The position numbers and the translations under genes were made by a program. DNA of 8,374 bases from Thermoflexales bacterium (GTDB lineage: Bacteria; Chloroflexota; Anaerolineae; S140-20), in NCBI GenBank assembly GCA_015484715.1, contig WFUY01000066.1:1-8374 (forward strand). Direction: 5' to 3'. Below the pieces are notes generated by a model, which was not told the origin of the DNA, did not search any database, and saw nothing but the letters and a program-made list of their open reading frames with translations. Numbering within the stretch: position 1 is the stretch's first letter; every line of letters starts with the position of its first letter. Positions 1 to 5,634 of the stretch are shown piece after piece.

Positions 1-240
1 GTGGGTAACGGCAGCGCCCAGGTAGACGTAGCCGTCCGGTCCCAGCGCGATCTGACGCATCTCCTCGATGCGGGAGAGGTCCACCAGGGCAGGGAGAGGC
101 GGGACTTCCCCACGCTCCATCCCGACGATCAGGTCGGTGCCTCCGGCCACCGGGCGGGCTGCGCCCTCGTAGCGGGCCAGCAGGGTGATCGCCTCGTCCA
201 CCGTCGTCGGCAGGTGGTAGTATTGCCAGGCTACACCCAT
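1..240 (-). CDS. FAD-binding subunit of a xanthine/CO-dehydrogenase-type molybdenum hydroxylase (N-terminal 80 residues, cut by window edge)
   Basis: Translating the minus strand from the ATG at 240 gives 80 uninterrupted residues running off the window. They begin M-G-V-A-W-Q-Y-Y and contain V-A-G-G-T-D-L-I at residues 31-38, the flavin-contacting glycine loop of the FAD_binding_5 domain (medium subunit of CO dehydrogenase, XdhB/CoxM). The later D-L-S-R-I-E-E-M and Y-L-G-A-A-V-T-H also fit this domain. In the family this subunit passes electrons between the 2Fe-2S subunit and FAD in cytosolic hydroxylases of purines, CO, nicotinate or similar substrates. The start lies four bases after the stop of permease Q, and purine-rich stretches (GGAGGAGAAGGG, AGGAGG) precede it, so it looks co-transcribed with the transporter. 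That neighbourhood favours a purine substrate, but this is inference. Family assignment is firm; substrate is not. Confidence 0.88.
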   Translation of the reverse strand, partial: MGVAWQYYHLPTTVDEAITLLARYEGAARPVAGGTDLIVGMERGEVPPLPALVDLSRIEEMRQIALGPDGYVYLGAAVTH

Positions 241-244
241 CCTC

Positions 245-1201
245 CTATCCCTTCTCCTCCCGCATATAGGGCAGTCCCAGCGCCGCCGGAGCTCCCACCC
301 GCTTGCGCACCGCCTCCCACCAGGTGATGATGACCAGGACAAGGATGGTGAAGAAGTAGGGCATCATGTTCAGGAAGGAGGCGGGGATGGTGGTGCCGGC
401 AGCCTGCATTCGGAACTGGATGGCGTTGATGCCGCCGAAGAGGAGGGCTCCGACGACGGCCCGCAGAGGGTCCCAAGTGGCGAAGATGACCAGGGCGATG
501 GCGATCCAGCCACGACCGCCGGTGATGTTCTCCGCCCAGCCCTGGAGGTAGCCCAGGGAGAGGTGGGCACCGCCCAGCCCCATCAACACGCCGCCGAAGA
601 CGGTGTAGAGGTAGCGGGTGCCGATGACGTTGACGCCCATCGCGTCGGCCGTCTGGGGGCTCTCCCCCACCGCCCGCAGGTGGAGGCCGGGTTGGGTTCT
701 GTAGAGGTAGAACCAGAGCAGGGGAACCAGCAGGTAGAGGCCGTAAGTGAGAATGTCCTGTTGGAAGAGGGAGCGGCCCACGACGGGCAGGTCGCCCAGC
801 AGGGGCAGAGGGGTGCGCTGGAAGCTGGGGCCCTGTAGGCCGACCATCGTGGTGCCGCCGGGGCCCAGCCGCTGGCCCATGAAGCTGGCCAGGCCGGTGC
901 CGAAGAGGGTGAGGGCCAGGCCGCTGACGACCTGATCGGCCCGCATGGTGACGGCCAGGAAGGCATGGAGGAGGGCCAGGAGCGCTCCGGCGGCCAGGGC
1001 GGCCATCAGACCCAGCCAGGCGCTGCCGCTGTGGTAGGCGACGGCGAAGGCGGTGGCGGCGCTGACCATCATAATGCCTTCGACGCCCAGGTTGAGGACG
1101 CCGGCCCGCTCGGTGTAGATCTCGCCCAGGGTGGCGTAGAGGAGCGAGGTACCGGCCCGGATGGTGATGCTCAGGATGGAGGCAATCAGCGCTTCGTTCA
1201 T
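245..1201 (-). CDS. BMP-class ABC importer permease Q (NupQ/YufQ-like)
   Basis: A 318-residue inner-membrane protein, mostly hydrophobic helices. It carries E-R-A-G-V-L-N-L-G-V-E-G-I-M at residues 31-44, the conserved loop of the permeases that work with Bmp/PnrA-type lipoproteins. Later G-R-G-W-I-A-I-A-L-V-I-F and D-P-L-R-A-V-V-G-A-L-L-F-G-G (about residues 229-256) are the C-terminal hallmarks of the same family. It should form the translocation pore as a heterodimer with the preceding permease. The ATG overlaps the TGA of that gene (ATGA at 1201-1198) and has no good Shine-Dalgarno sequence, so it probably relies on translational coupling. Known relatives import nucleosides, purines or other small heterocycles; the substrate here is not visible from sequence. 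Length is normal and the frame is intact. Confidence 0.93.
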   Translation of the reverse strand: MNEALIASILSITIRAGTSLLYATLGEIYTERAGVLNLGVEGIMMVSAATAFAVAYHSGSAWLGLMAALAAGALLALLHAFLAVTMRADQVVSGLALTLFGTGLASFMGQRLGPGGTTMVGLQGPSFQRTPLPLLGDLPVVGRSLFQQDILTYGLYLLVPLLWFYLYRTQPGLHLRAVGESPQTADAMGVNVIGTRYLYTVFGGVLMGLGGAHLSLGYLQGWAENITGGRGWIAIALVIFATWDPLRAVVGALLFGGINAIQFRMQAAGTTIPASFLNMMPYFFTILVLVIITWWEAVRKRVGAPAALGLPYMREEKG

Positions 1202-2286
1202 TGGGTCACGGGCTGTGAGGGTTCGTGGGTTTCTCGGATCAGCCGGATACGGTAGTTGACGAAGATGGACCCGCCCAGGACGAAGAAGAGGATGGCTCCC
1301 TGGAGGATGAGGGCGACGGCGGCCGGCAATTGCATAGCGATCTGGAGTTGGTCACCGCCTACCAGCAAGGCACCCATCAGGAAGCCTACCAGGAGCACGC
1401 CCCAGGGGTTGAGGTTGGCCAGCCAGGCAACGATGATGGCGGTGTAGCCATAGCCGACGGTGAGGCCGTGGTAGAGGCGGCGGGCGATGCCGGCCACCTC
1501 CGCCATCCCGGCGATCCCGGCCAACCCGCCGGAGAGGAGCATCACCAGGAGGATGTTGCGGGCGATGCTGATGCCGGTGTAGCGGGCGGCCCTGGGGTTC
1601 TCGCCGATGACCCGGATCTCGTAGCCCCAGCGGGTGCGGTTGAGGATGAACCAGAGCAGCAGCGCAGCCAGGAGGGCGAAGAGGAGGCCGGCGTGGACCC
1701 GTCCGGTCAGCCGGGGGAGCCAGGCGGATTCGGGAAAGGGGGCGGTGCCGGGGAAGCCGTAACCCTCGGGGTCCCGCCACGGCCCCAGGTAGAGGTACTC
1801 CACCAGCAGGATGGCGATGTAGTTCATCATCAGCGTGGTGAGGATCTCGTTGACGCCGATGTAGGCTTTGAGCAGGGCGGGGATAAGGCCCCAGAGGGCG
1901 CCGGCCAGGAGGGCCAGGAGGAACATCAGGGGCAGCACCAGGAAGGCGGGCAGCCGGTCGCTCAGGAAGAGGGCGACGTAGGCGGCGGCGATCCCCCCCA
2001 TCGCCAATTGGCCCTCGGCCCCGATGTTCCAGAAGAGCATGCGGAAGGCGATGGCCACCCCCAGCCCCGTCAGCATCAGGGGGATCGCTTTGACCAGGGT
2101 CTCGGTGAGGGCGTAGCGGCTGCCCAGGGAACCCTGGACCATCACCCGGTAGGCCCGCAGCGGATTGATGCCAAAAGCGATCAGGATCAGGCCGCCGAAG
2201 GCGAGGGCCAGAACGAAGGAGAGGATGGGCACCAGCAGGGCAGCCCGCCGGGAACGGGTCAGGCGCTTCTCAAAGATCAGGATCAC
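1198..2286 (-). CDS. BMP-class ABC importer permease P (NupP/YufP-like)
   Basis: A 362-residue membrane protein with about ten hydrophobic segments. A short basic N-terminus (E-K-R-L-T-R-S-R-R) leads into the first helix. F-W-N-I-G-A-E-G-Q-L-A-M-G-G at residues 85-98 is the conserved cytoplasmic loop of the first permease in BMP-type systems. N-P-R-A-A-R-Y-T-G-I and the C-terminal glycine-rich helices also fit. It should pair with the downstream permease to form the channel. The start is GTG at 2286, and its bases overlap the TGA of the PIN-toxin gene (GTGA). The Shine-Dalgarno AAAGGAGG lies six bases upstream, inside the last codons of that toxin gene. Normally this permease directly follows the ATPase; here a two-gene toxin-antitoxin cassette stands between them. 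Confidence 0.93.
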   Translation of the reverse strand: MILIFEKRLTRSRRAALLVPILSFVLALAFGGLILIAFGINPLRAYRVMVQGSLGSRYALTETLVKAIPLMLTGLGVAIAFRMLFWNIGAEGQLAMGGIAAAYVALFLSDRLPAFLVLPLMFLLALLAGALWGLIPALLKAYIGVNEILTTLMMNYIAILLVEYLYLGPWRDPEGYGFPGTAPFPESAWLPRLTGRVHAGLLFALLAALLLWFILNRTRWGYEIRVIGENPRAARYTGISIARNILLVMLLSGGLAGIAGMAEVAGIARRLYHGLTVGYGYTAIIVAWLANLNPWGVLLVGFLMGALLVGGDQLQIAMQLPAAVALILQGAILFFVLGGSIFVNYRIRLIRETHEPSQPVTQ

Positions 2287-2723
2287 CCTTGGCCTCCTTT
2301 TATCAGGGCCAACTCTTCGGCAGGCGTGCGGGCCGTGACGTCGGGCGGTACGCGGTCCCTCTGCTGGCGATCTAACGTGACCAGTGTGGCTTTGCGCTGC
2401 CGAGCCAGGGCTACGTAGACCGCATCACAGCCACGAATTCGGTAATGAGCTGCGAGGTCCGCTGCCAGTCGGGCCAAGGTTTCGTCTATAGGAGTGAGTT
2501 GGATACCGGGAATACGTTGTATAGCCGCTATCCAGCGCATAGCCAGAGCGGGTTGTCCGGTGCCGCGCGAGATGGCGGCTGCCACTTCGGCGAGAGCGAT
2601 GACTGGAAGGTAGACATCTTGCCCTTCGGTGACCACCCAGGCCAGCAGGGCATGAGCCTCAGCGTGGTGAGGCTCCTGGGGACGAGCATCGGCCACATAG
2701 ACACCGGCATCGAGGATGTACAT
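2283..2723 (-). CDS. vapC: VapC-type PIN-domain ribonuclease toxin
   Basis: A 146-residue PIN domain starting M-Y-I-L-D-A-G-V-Y-V. The four acidic metal-binding positions expected of an Mg2+-dependent PIN RNase are visible: D5, E46 (in A-L-A-E-V-A-A-A-I), D100 (in R-G-C-D-A-V-Y-V-A-L-A) and D118 (in V-T-L-D-R-Q). The catalytic set therefore looks intact. The frame is open upstream to 2855, but that extension overlaps the antitoxin gene and has no PIN homology, so I chose the ATG at 2723, ten bases after the antitoxin stop. The Shine-Dalgarno there is weak, suggesting coupling to the antitoxin. Family members cleave tRNA or rRNA when unneutralised; the target here is unknown. The C-terminal codons L-I-K-G-G-Q-G also encode the ribosome-binding site of the permease gene, which it overlaps by four bases. 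Confidence 0.92.
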   Translation of the reverse strand: MYILDAGVYVADARPQEPHHAEAHALLAWVVTEGQDVYLPVIALAEVAAAISRGTGQPALAMRWIAAIQRIPGIQLTPIDETLARLAADLAAHYRIRGCDAVYVALARQRKATLVTLDRQQRDRVPPDVTARTPAEELALIKGGQG

Positions 2724-2733
2724 CGTTTGTTGG

Positions 2734-3024
2734 TCAGCGCCGTTGTTCGGATATGAGCTCGACGGCCGTCTTCTCTGACCGCCAACTCCGGCCGATTTCC
2801 TCCCGCAAGGCTTCCATCTCAGCCCAACCGTTGTCCCCCGATGCGGCCTGTTCACCCGTCGGCAAGGCCCTTGGCTCTGACGGCTCTTCCTCTACAGGTA
2901 CCGGAATCAACACCGCCACCGGCCGGCCGTGGTGGAGAATCACATACCTGGTCCTGTTTTTGTACACATCCTGGACGATCCTCGGAGTCTGGTCCTGAAG
3001 ATCTCGTATCCCGACCCGGGGCAT
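2734..3024 (-). CDS. Phd/YefM-family antitoxin of the VapC pair
   Basis: A 96-residue protein. The N-terminal half, M-P-R-V-G-I-R-D-L-Q-D-Q-T and R-Y-V-I-L-H-H-G-R-P-V-A-V-L-I-P, has the Phd/YefM DNA-binding and dimerisation pattern (start, helix, then the h-h-G-R-P-V-A strand). A variable acidic linker follows (residues about 44-65). The charged C-terminal helix (W-R-S-E-K-T-A-V-E-L-I-S-E-Q-R-R) resembles the toxin-wrapping tail of antitoxins paired with PIN toxins. It ends ten bases before the vapC start, the usual antitoxin-first order. A strong Shine-Dalgarno (AAGGAGG) lies seven bases upstream of the ATG, whereas vapC has none, consistent with antitoxin in excess. By family analogy it neutralises VapC and represses its own promoter; the promoter and inverted repeat at 3141-3108 are the candidate site. 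Confidence 0.88.
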   Translation of the reverse strand: MPRVGIRDLQDQTPRIVQDVYKNRTRYVILHHGRPVAVLIPVPVEEEPSEPRALPTGEQAASGDNGWAEMEALREEIGRSWRSEKTAVELISEQRR

Positions 3025-3107
3025 TTTCGCCTCCTTACGGTTAATCGGCCTTCCCGCTGAGCCCTGTACTCTCTAGGGCGAAGGGAGGGGCTGCCTGATT
3101 CCATCGT
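3025..3107 (-). promoter_or_regulatory. Predicted 5' leader of the antitoxin-toxin mRNA
   Basis: About 83 bases between the predicted transcription start (near 3107) and the antitoxin ATG. It contains a small inverted repeat (GCCCT/AGGGC at 3061-3065 and 3075-3079, nine-base loop), too weak to call a terminator. The Shine-Dalgarno AAGGAGG lies next to the ATG. No riboswitch or ORF is seen. Confidence 0.4.
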
Positions 3108-3129
3108 GGTCAGATTATACCACCTGACC
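3108..3129. promoter_or_regulatory. Candidate operator: inverted repeat bracketing the -10 box
   Basis: Perfect 6-bp arms GGTCAG (3108-3113) and CTGACC (3124-3129) flank a 10-base spacer that contains the -10 hexamer. Phd-family antitoxins commonly bind short palindromes over their own promoter, so this is a plausible autoregulatory site. Six-bp arms can arise by chance, and no second copy was recognised nearby. Confidence 0.35.
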
Positions 3130-3141
3130 GGCCATCATCAA
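3114..3141 (-). promoter_or_regulatory. Sigma-70-type extended -10 promoter for the phd-vapC cassette, inside the ATPase 3' end
   Basis: On the minus strand TTGATG (3141-3136) is separated by 16 bases from a perfect TATAAT (3119-3114). The -10 box is preceded by TGG, i.e. an extended -10 (TGn). The box overlaps the TAA stop codon of the ATPase gene (last codons GTG GTA TAA). It is placed to transcribe the antitoxin-toxin pair and, because no terminator follows, the two permeases and the FAD subunit too. This is a sequence match in an otherwise GC-rich region; activity is inferred. Confidence 0.6.
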
Positions 3142-4638
3142 CCCGAGTCGCTCGGTGTCCGCTTCCTCGGCGGGGACGATCCCTATGATCCGCCCCTCGA
3201 AGAGGACGGCGATGCGGTCGGCAAGCTGGAGCAGTTCGTCCAGGTCCTCAGAGATGAGGAGGATGGCCGCGCCCTGGTCCCGTTGTTCCAACAAGGTGCG
3301 GCGCACCGACTCGGTCGCCCCCACGTCCAGCCCCCGGGTGGGGTGGACGGCGATGAGGATGCCCCGACCGGCGGTGATCTCCCGGGCCAGGACGGCCCGC
3401 TGCTGGTTTCCCCCCGAGAGCAGCTTGACCGGCGTCTCCGGGCCGGGGGTGACGATGCGGAAAGCTTCGATGAGCCGTCGAGCGAACCGGTAGAGCGCCT
3501 GCTGGTCCAGGATCGGGCCTCGGGCCAGGGGGGGACGGCGGTAAGCTTTCATCGCCAGGTTGTCGGAGACGGGGAGGTTGGGCACCAGGCCCATCCCCAA
3601 CCGGTCACCGGGGATGTGGCTGATGCCGGCCTCGATGGCCTGGCGGGGGGAGCTGTTGGTGATCTCCCGACCGTAGACGCGGACGTGGCCCCGGGTGGCC
3701 GGTCGCAGTCCGGTGATCACCTCGGCCAGCTCCCGCTGCCCGTTGCCGGCGACACCGGCGATCCCCAGGATCTCCCCCTCGTGGATGGTGAAGGAGATGC
3801 CCCGCAGCGCGGGCAGCCCCTTGTCGTTCAGCGCCTCCAACTCCTCCACCTCCAGGACTACCCGGCCGGGCCGGCGGGCCTTCTTGCTCAAGTGGAAGAG
3901 GACTTCCCGTCCGACCATCAGCCGGGCCAGTTCCGCCTTGGTGGTCTCTTGGGTGGGGAGGGTGGCGACGACGCGGCCGGCCCGCAGCACCGTCACCCGG
4001 TCGGCGAAGGCCATCACCTCGTCCAGCTTGTGGGTGATGAAGATGACCGCCTTACCTTCGTCGGCCATCTGACGCAGCGTGGTCGCCAGGTCGGCTGCCT
4101 CCTGGGGCGTCAGGACCGCTGTGGGCTCGTCCAGGATCAGCACGTCGGCCCCCCGGTAGAGGAGCTTCAGGATCTCCACCCGTTGCTGCTCCCCGACGGA
4201 GAGTTGCCAGATGTAGGCATCGGGGTCCACGGGCAGGCCGTAGCGGGCGGCGAGGGCGGCCAGCTCCTCGCCCACCTGCTTCAGGTTCAGGACGAAGCCG
4301 GTGGAGTCGAGACCCAGGACGACGTTCTCGGCCACGGTGAGGCTTTCGACCAGCATAAAGTGTTGGTGGACCATACCGATGCCGTGAGCGATGGCGTCCC
4401 GAGGGGAGCGCAGGTGGATGGGCCGGCCGTGGATGATGATCTGGCCCTCGTCGGGCCGGTAGAGGCCGGAGAGGATGTTCATCAGGGTGCTCTTGCCGGC
4501 CCCGTTTTCCCCCAGCAGGGCCAGCACCTCGCCGGGGTAGACATCCAGGTCCACGTGGTCGTTGGCCAAGACGCCGGGAAACCGTTTGGTGATCCCCCGC
4601 ATCTGGACGGCAGGAAGGTCCGAAGGATCAGGGCTCAT
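3115..4638 (-). CDS. BMP-class ABC importer ATPase with two nucleotide-binding domains (NupO/YufO-like)
   Basis: A 507-residue cytoplasmic ATPase with two fused nucleotide-binding domains. Domain 1 is canonical: Walker A G-E-N-G-A-G-K-S-T at 43-51, Q-loop near V-H-Q-H-F (90-94), signature L-S-V-G-E-Q-Q-R at 146-153, Walker B V-L-I-L-D-E-P-T at 166-173 and a downstream T-H-K switch histidine. Domain 2 has a degenerate Walker A (G-V-A-G-N-G-Q-R-E, no lysine), an intact L-S-G-G-N-Q-Q-R signature and H-P-T-R-G-L-D at Walker B. This asymmetry is normal for sugar- and nucleoside-type dual ATPases. The protein energises the two permeases encoded downstream. The ATG follows the HEPN stop by five bases; its modest Shine-Dalgarno (GAGGG) lies in the end of the HEPN gene. 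Its own 3' end carries the promoter of the next cassette. Confidence 0.95.
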   Translation of the reverse strand: MSPDPSDLPAVQMRGITKRFPGVLANDHVDLDVYPGEVLALLGENGAGKSTLMNILSGLYRPDEGQIIIHGRPIHLRSPRDAIAHGIGMVHQHFMLVESLTVAENVVLGLDSTGFVLNLKQVGEELAALAARYGLPVDPDAYIWQLSVGEQQRVEILKLLYRGADVLILDEPTAVLTPQEAADLATTLRQMADEGKAVIFITHKLDEVMAFADRVTVLRAGRVVATLPTQETTKAELARLMVGREVLFHLSKKARRPGRVVLEVEELEALNDKGLPALRGISFTIHEGEILGIAGVAGNGQRELAEVITGLRPATRGHVRVYGREITNSSPRQAIEAGISHIPGDRLGMGLVPNLPVSDNLAMKAYRRPPLARGPILDQQALYRFARRLIEAFRIVTPGPETPVKLLSGGNQQRAVLAREITAGRGILIAVHPTRGLDVGATESVRRTLLEQRDQGAAILLISEDLDELLQLADRIAVLFEGRIIGIVPAEEADTERLGLMMAGQVV

Positions 4639-4643
4639 TGCTC

Positions 4644-5069
4644 TTATCCCTCTGCTGACGCAATCAAGGCTTTGCAGGCATCGAGCACTTCGTGCGCTTT
4701 GGCTAGGGCATCCCGTGCGTCCTCGCGGGTATAAAGCGTTTCGGGCGGTACGCCGCTCTGCTCATCGCCATAGAAGCTGATCTCACGTTCGGCCCGCAGT
4801 GATCGTGAGATCGAGGCCAGACGGGGAATCTGTTCACGAAACGGCCCAGCAAAACGTGCTTGATGACGTCGGAGAACAGGCCCGACATCGTGCACCCGGG
4901 GTACCTCAACACCCGCCCATAGCAGGATTGCCTTAAGAGCCAGCTCTACTGACTCCTGGCAGCGGCGTACTGCCAGGTTCCACACGCCCCGTTCCTCCAG
5001 GCGGTGCGCCTCTTCCAGGATAATCGTCGCCCGGTTCAGCCCGTATCGGGCAGTTTCAAGGGTATTCAC
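4644..5069 (-). CDS. HEPN-domain protein, toxin-type partner of the adjacent nucleotidyltransferase
   Basis: A 141-residue, all-helical protein. N-L-A-V-R-R-C-Q-E-S-V-E-L-A-L-K-A-I-L (about 30-48) followed by G-V-E-V-P-R-V-H-D-V (53-62) is the HEPN pattern: an amphipathic helix pair, then a conserved H-D after an R. HEPN proteins next to MNT-type nucleotidyltransferases form the HEPN/MNT toxin-antitoxin class, in which the HEPN member is an RNase and the MNT member restrains it, in some systems by adenylylation. Whether this HEPN keeps RNase activity cannot be judged; the canonical R-x4-6-H is not clear-cut. The start is GTG at 5069, overlapping the nucleotidyltransferase stop (GTGA), with no strong Shine-Dalgarno, so translational coupling is likely. 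It ends five bases before the transporter ATPase gene. Confidence 0.85.
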   Translation of the reverse strand: MNTLETARYGLNRATIILEEAHRLEERGVWNLAVRRCQESVELALKAILLWAGVEVPRVHDVGPVLRRHQARFAGPFREQIPRLASISRSLRAEREISFYGDEQSGVPPETLYTREDARDALAKAHEVLDACKALIASAEG

Positions 5070-5566
5070 AGCTCAACCGCCTCGCCGGGTCGAAGGGTGG
5101 GCTTGAGGTCCCAGTAGTGGATCCGGCCCAGGGAGAGGCGTCGAGCCCCCAGAGCCTTCAGCCGCTGCCGGACCCCATCCAGCACTCCGGCCAGGAATCC
5201 ATCTCGGTCGTAGAGCAGTTCGGCCTCCAGCGTCATATCCAGATAGAGGGGATGAAAACGGCGGGCCTCCTCTTCGCTACGGATGACTTCCACGAAGTCG
5301 GTGTAAATCCCCCGGTCCCACAGAGGTTCCAGGTCGGCGGTCAGTTGCTGTCGGACAGGTTCCAGGAGGGCGCGACGCCGCAAGGCCCCTCGAGGCGCTT
5401 CTCTGAGCACAACGAAGAGGTCTATGTCGGAGGCAGGACCGGCCTGCCCCCGGGCTACGGACCCGTACAGAGCAACGGAGGTCAACTGCTCCCCCAGCAG
5501 TTCGAGGGCCAGTTCGGTATAGCGTTGGGCGAGCTCGTACAGAATCGCGTTGAGGTCGTCGGGCAT
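5066..5566 (-). CDS. MNT-type minimal nucleotidyltransferase, antitoxin-type partner of the HEPN protein
   Basis: A 166-residue protein with the nucleotidyltransferase signature L-Y-G-S-V-A-R-G-Q-A-G-P-A-S-D-I-D-L at residues 33-50: the G-S motif (G35, S36) plus the metal-binding pair D47 and D49. Y-T-D-F-V-E-V-I (88-95) probably supplies the third acidic residue (D90 or E93). By family it would transfer a nucleotide, probably AMP, to its partner or another target. The frame is open upstream to 5776, but that stretch lies in the binding-protein gene and carries no domain. The ATG at 5566 is preceded by GGAGGA six bases upstream and begins the conserved part, so I chose it. It overlaps the HEPN gene by four bases. 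The conserved catalytic residues look intact. Confidence 0.88.
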   Translation of the reverse strand: MPDDLNAILYELAQRYTELALELLGEQLTSVALYGSVARGQAGPASDIDLFVVLREAPRGALRRRALLEPVRQQLTADLEPLWDRGIYTDFVEVIRSEEEARRFHPLYLDMTLEAELLYDRDGFLAGVLDGVRQRLKALGARRLSLGRIHYWDLKPTLRPGEAVEL

Positions 5567-5581
5567 ACCGGCTCCTCCGGC

Positions 5582-5614
5582 CGGCCCCCTCTCCGGTGAG
5601 CTGCCGGAGAGGGG
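5582..5614 (-). promoter_or_regulatory. Strong intercistronic hairpin after the binding-protein gene
   Basis: Perfect 13-bp stem (5582-5594 with 5602-5614) and a 7-base loop, very GC-rich, in the 68-base gap between the binding-protein stop and the nucleotidyltransferase start. There is no U-tract on the transcript side, so it is not a classical intrinsic terminator. Such hairpins after solute-binding-protein genes often protect the upstream mRNA or partly attenuate the rest of the operon, raising binding protein relative to membrane parts. That role is inferred. Confidence 0.6.
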
Positions 5615-5634
5615 GCACGGCGCGTTGGGGATGG

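Noticed and set aside
1225..2418. Long plus-strand ORF of 397 codons opposite permease P and vapC
   Set aside because: Its product is low-complexity (acidic, glutamine- and glycine-rich) with no domain, and it lies antisense to clear permease and PIN genes. It is a shadow of GC-rich coding sequence.
2724..2855. 44-codon N-terminal extension of vapC
   Set aside because: It overlaps the antitoxin gene, has no PIN homology, and the conserved domain begins exactly at the ATG at 2723.
3115..3800. Degenerate Walker A and B in the second ATPase domain as a sign of decay
   Set aside because: The same asymmetry is normal for dual ATPases of sugar- and nucleoside-type importers.
3106..4734. Plus-strand ORF of 542 codons opposite the ATPase
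   Set aside because: It is an antisense shadow of a gene with unmistakable ABC motifs, and its composition is unlike a folded protein.
5582..5614. Hairpin as an intrinsic terminator
   Set aside because: There is no run of U residues after the stem on the minus-strand transcript, and operon genes continue at once.
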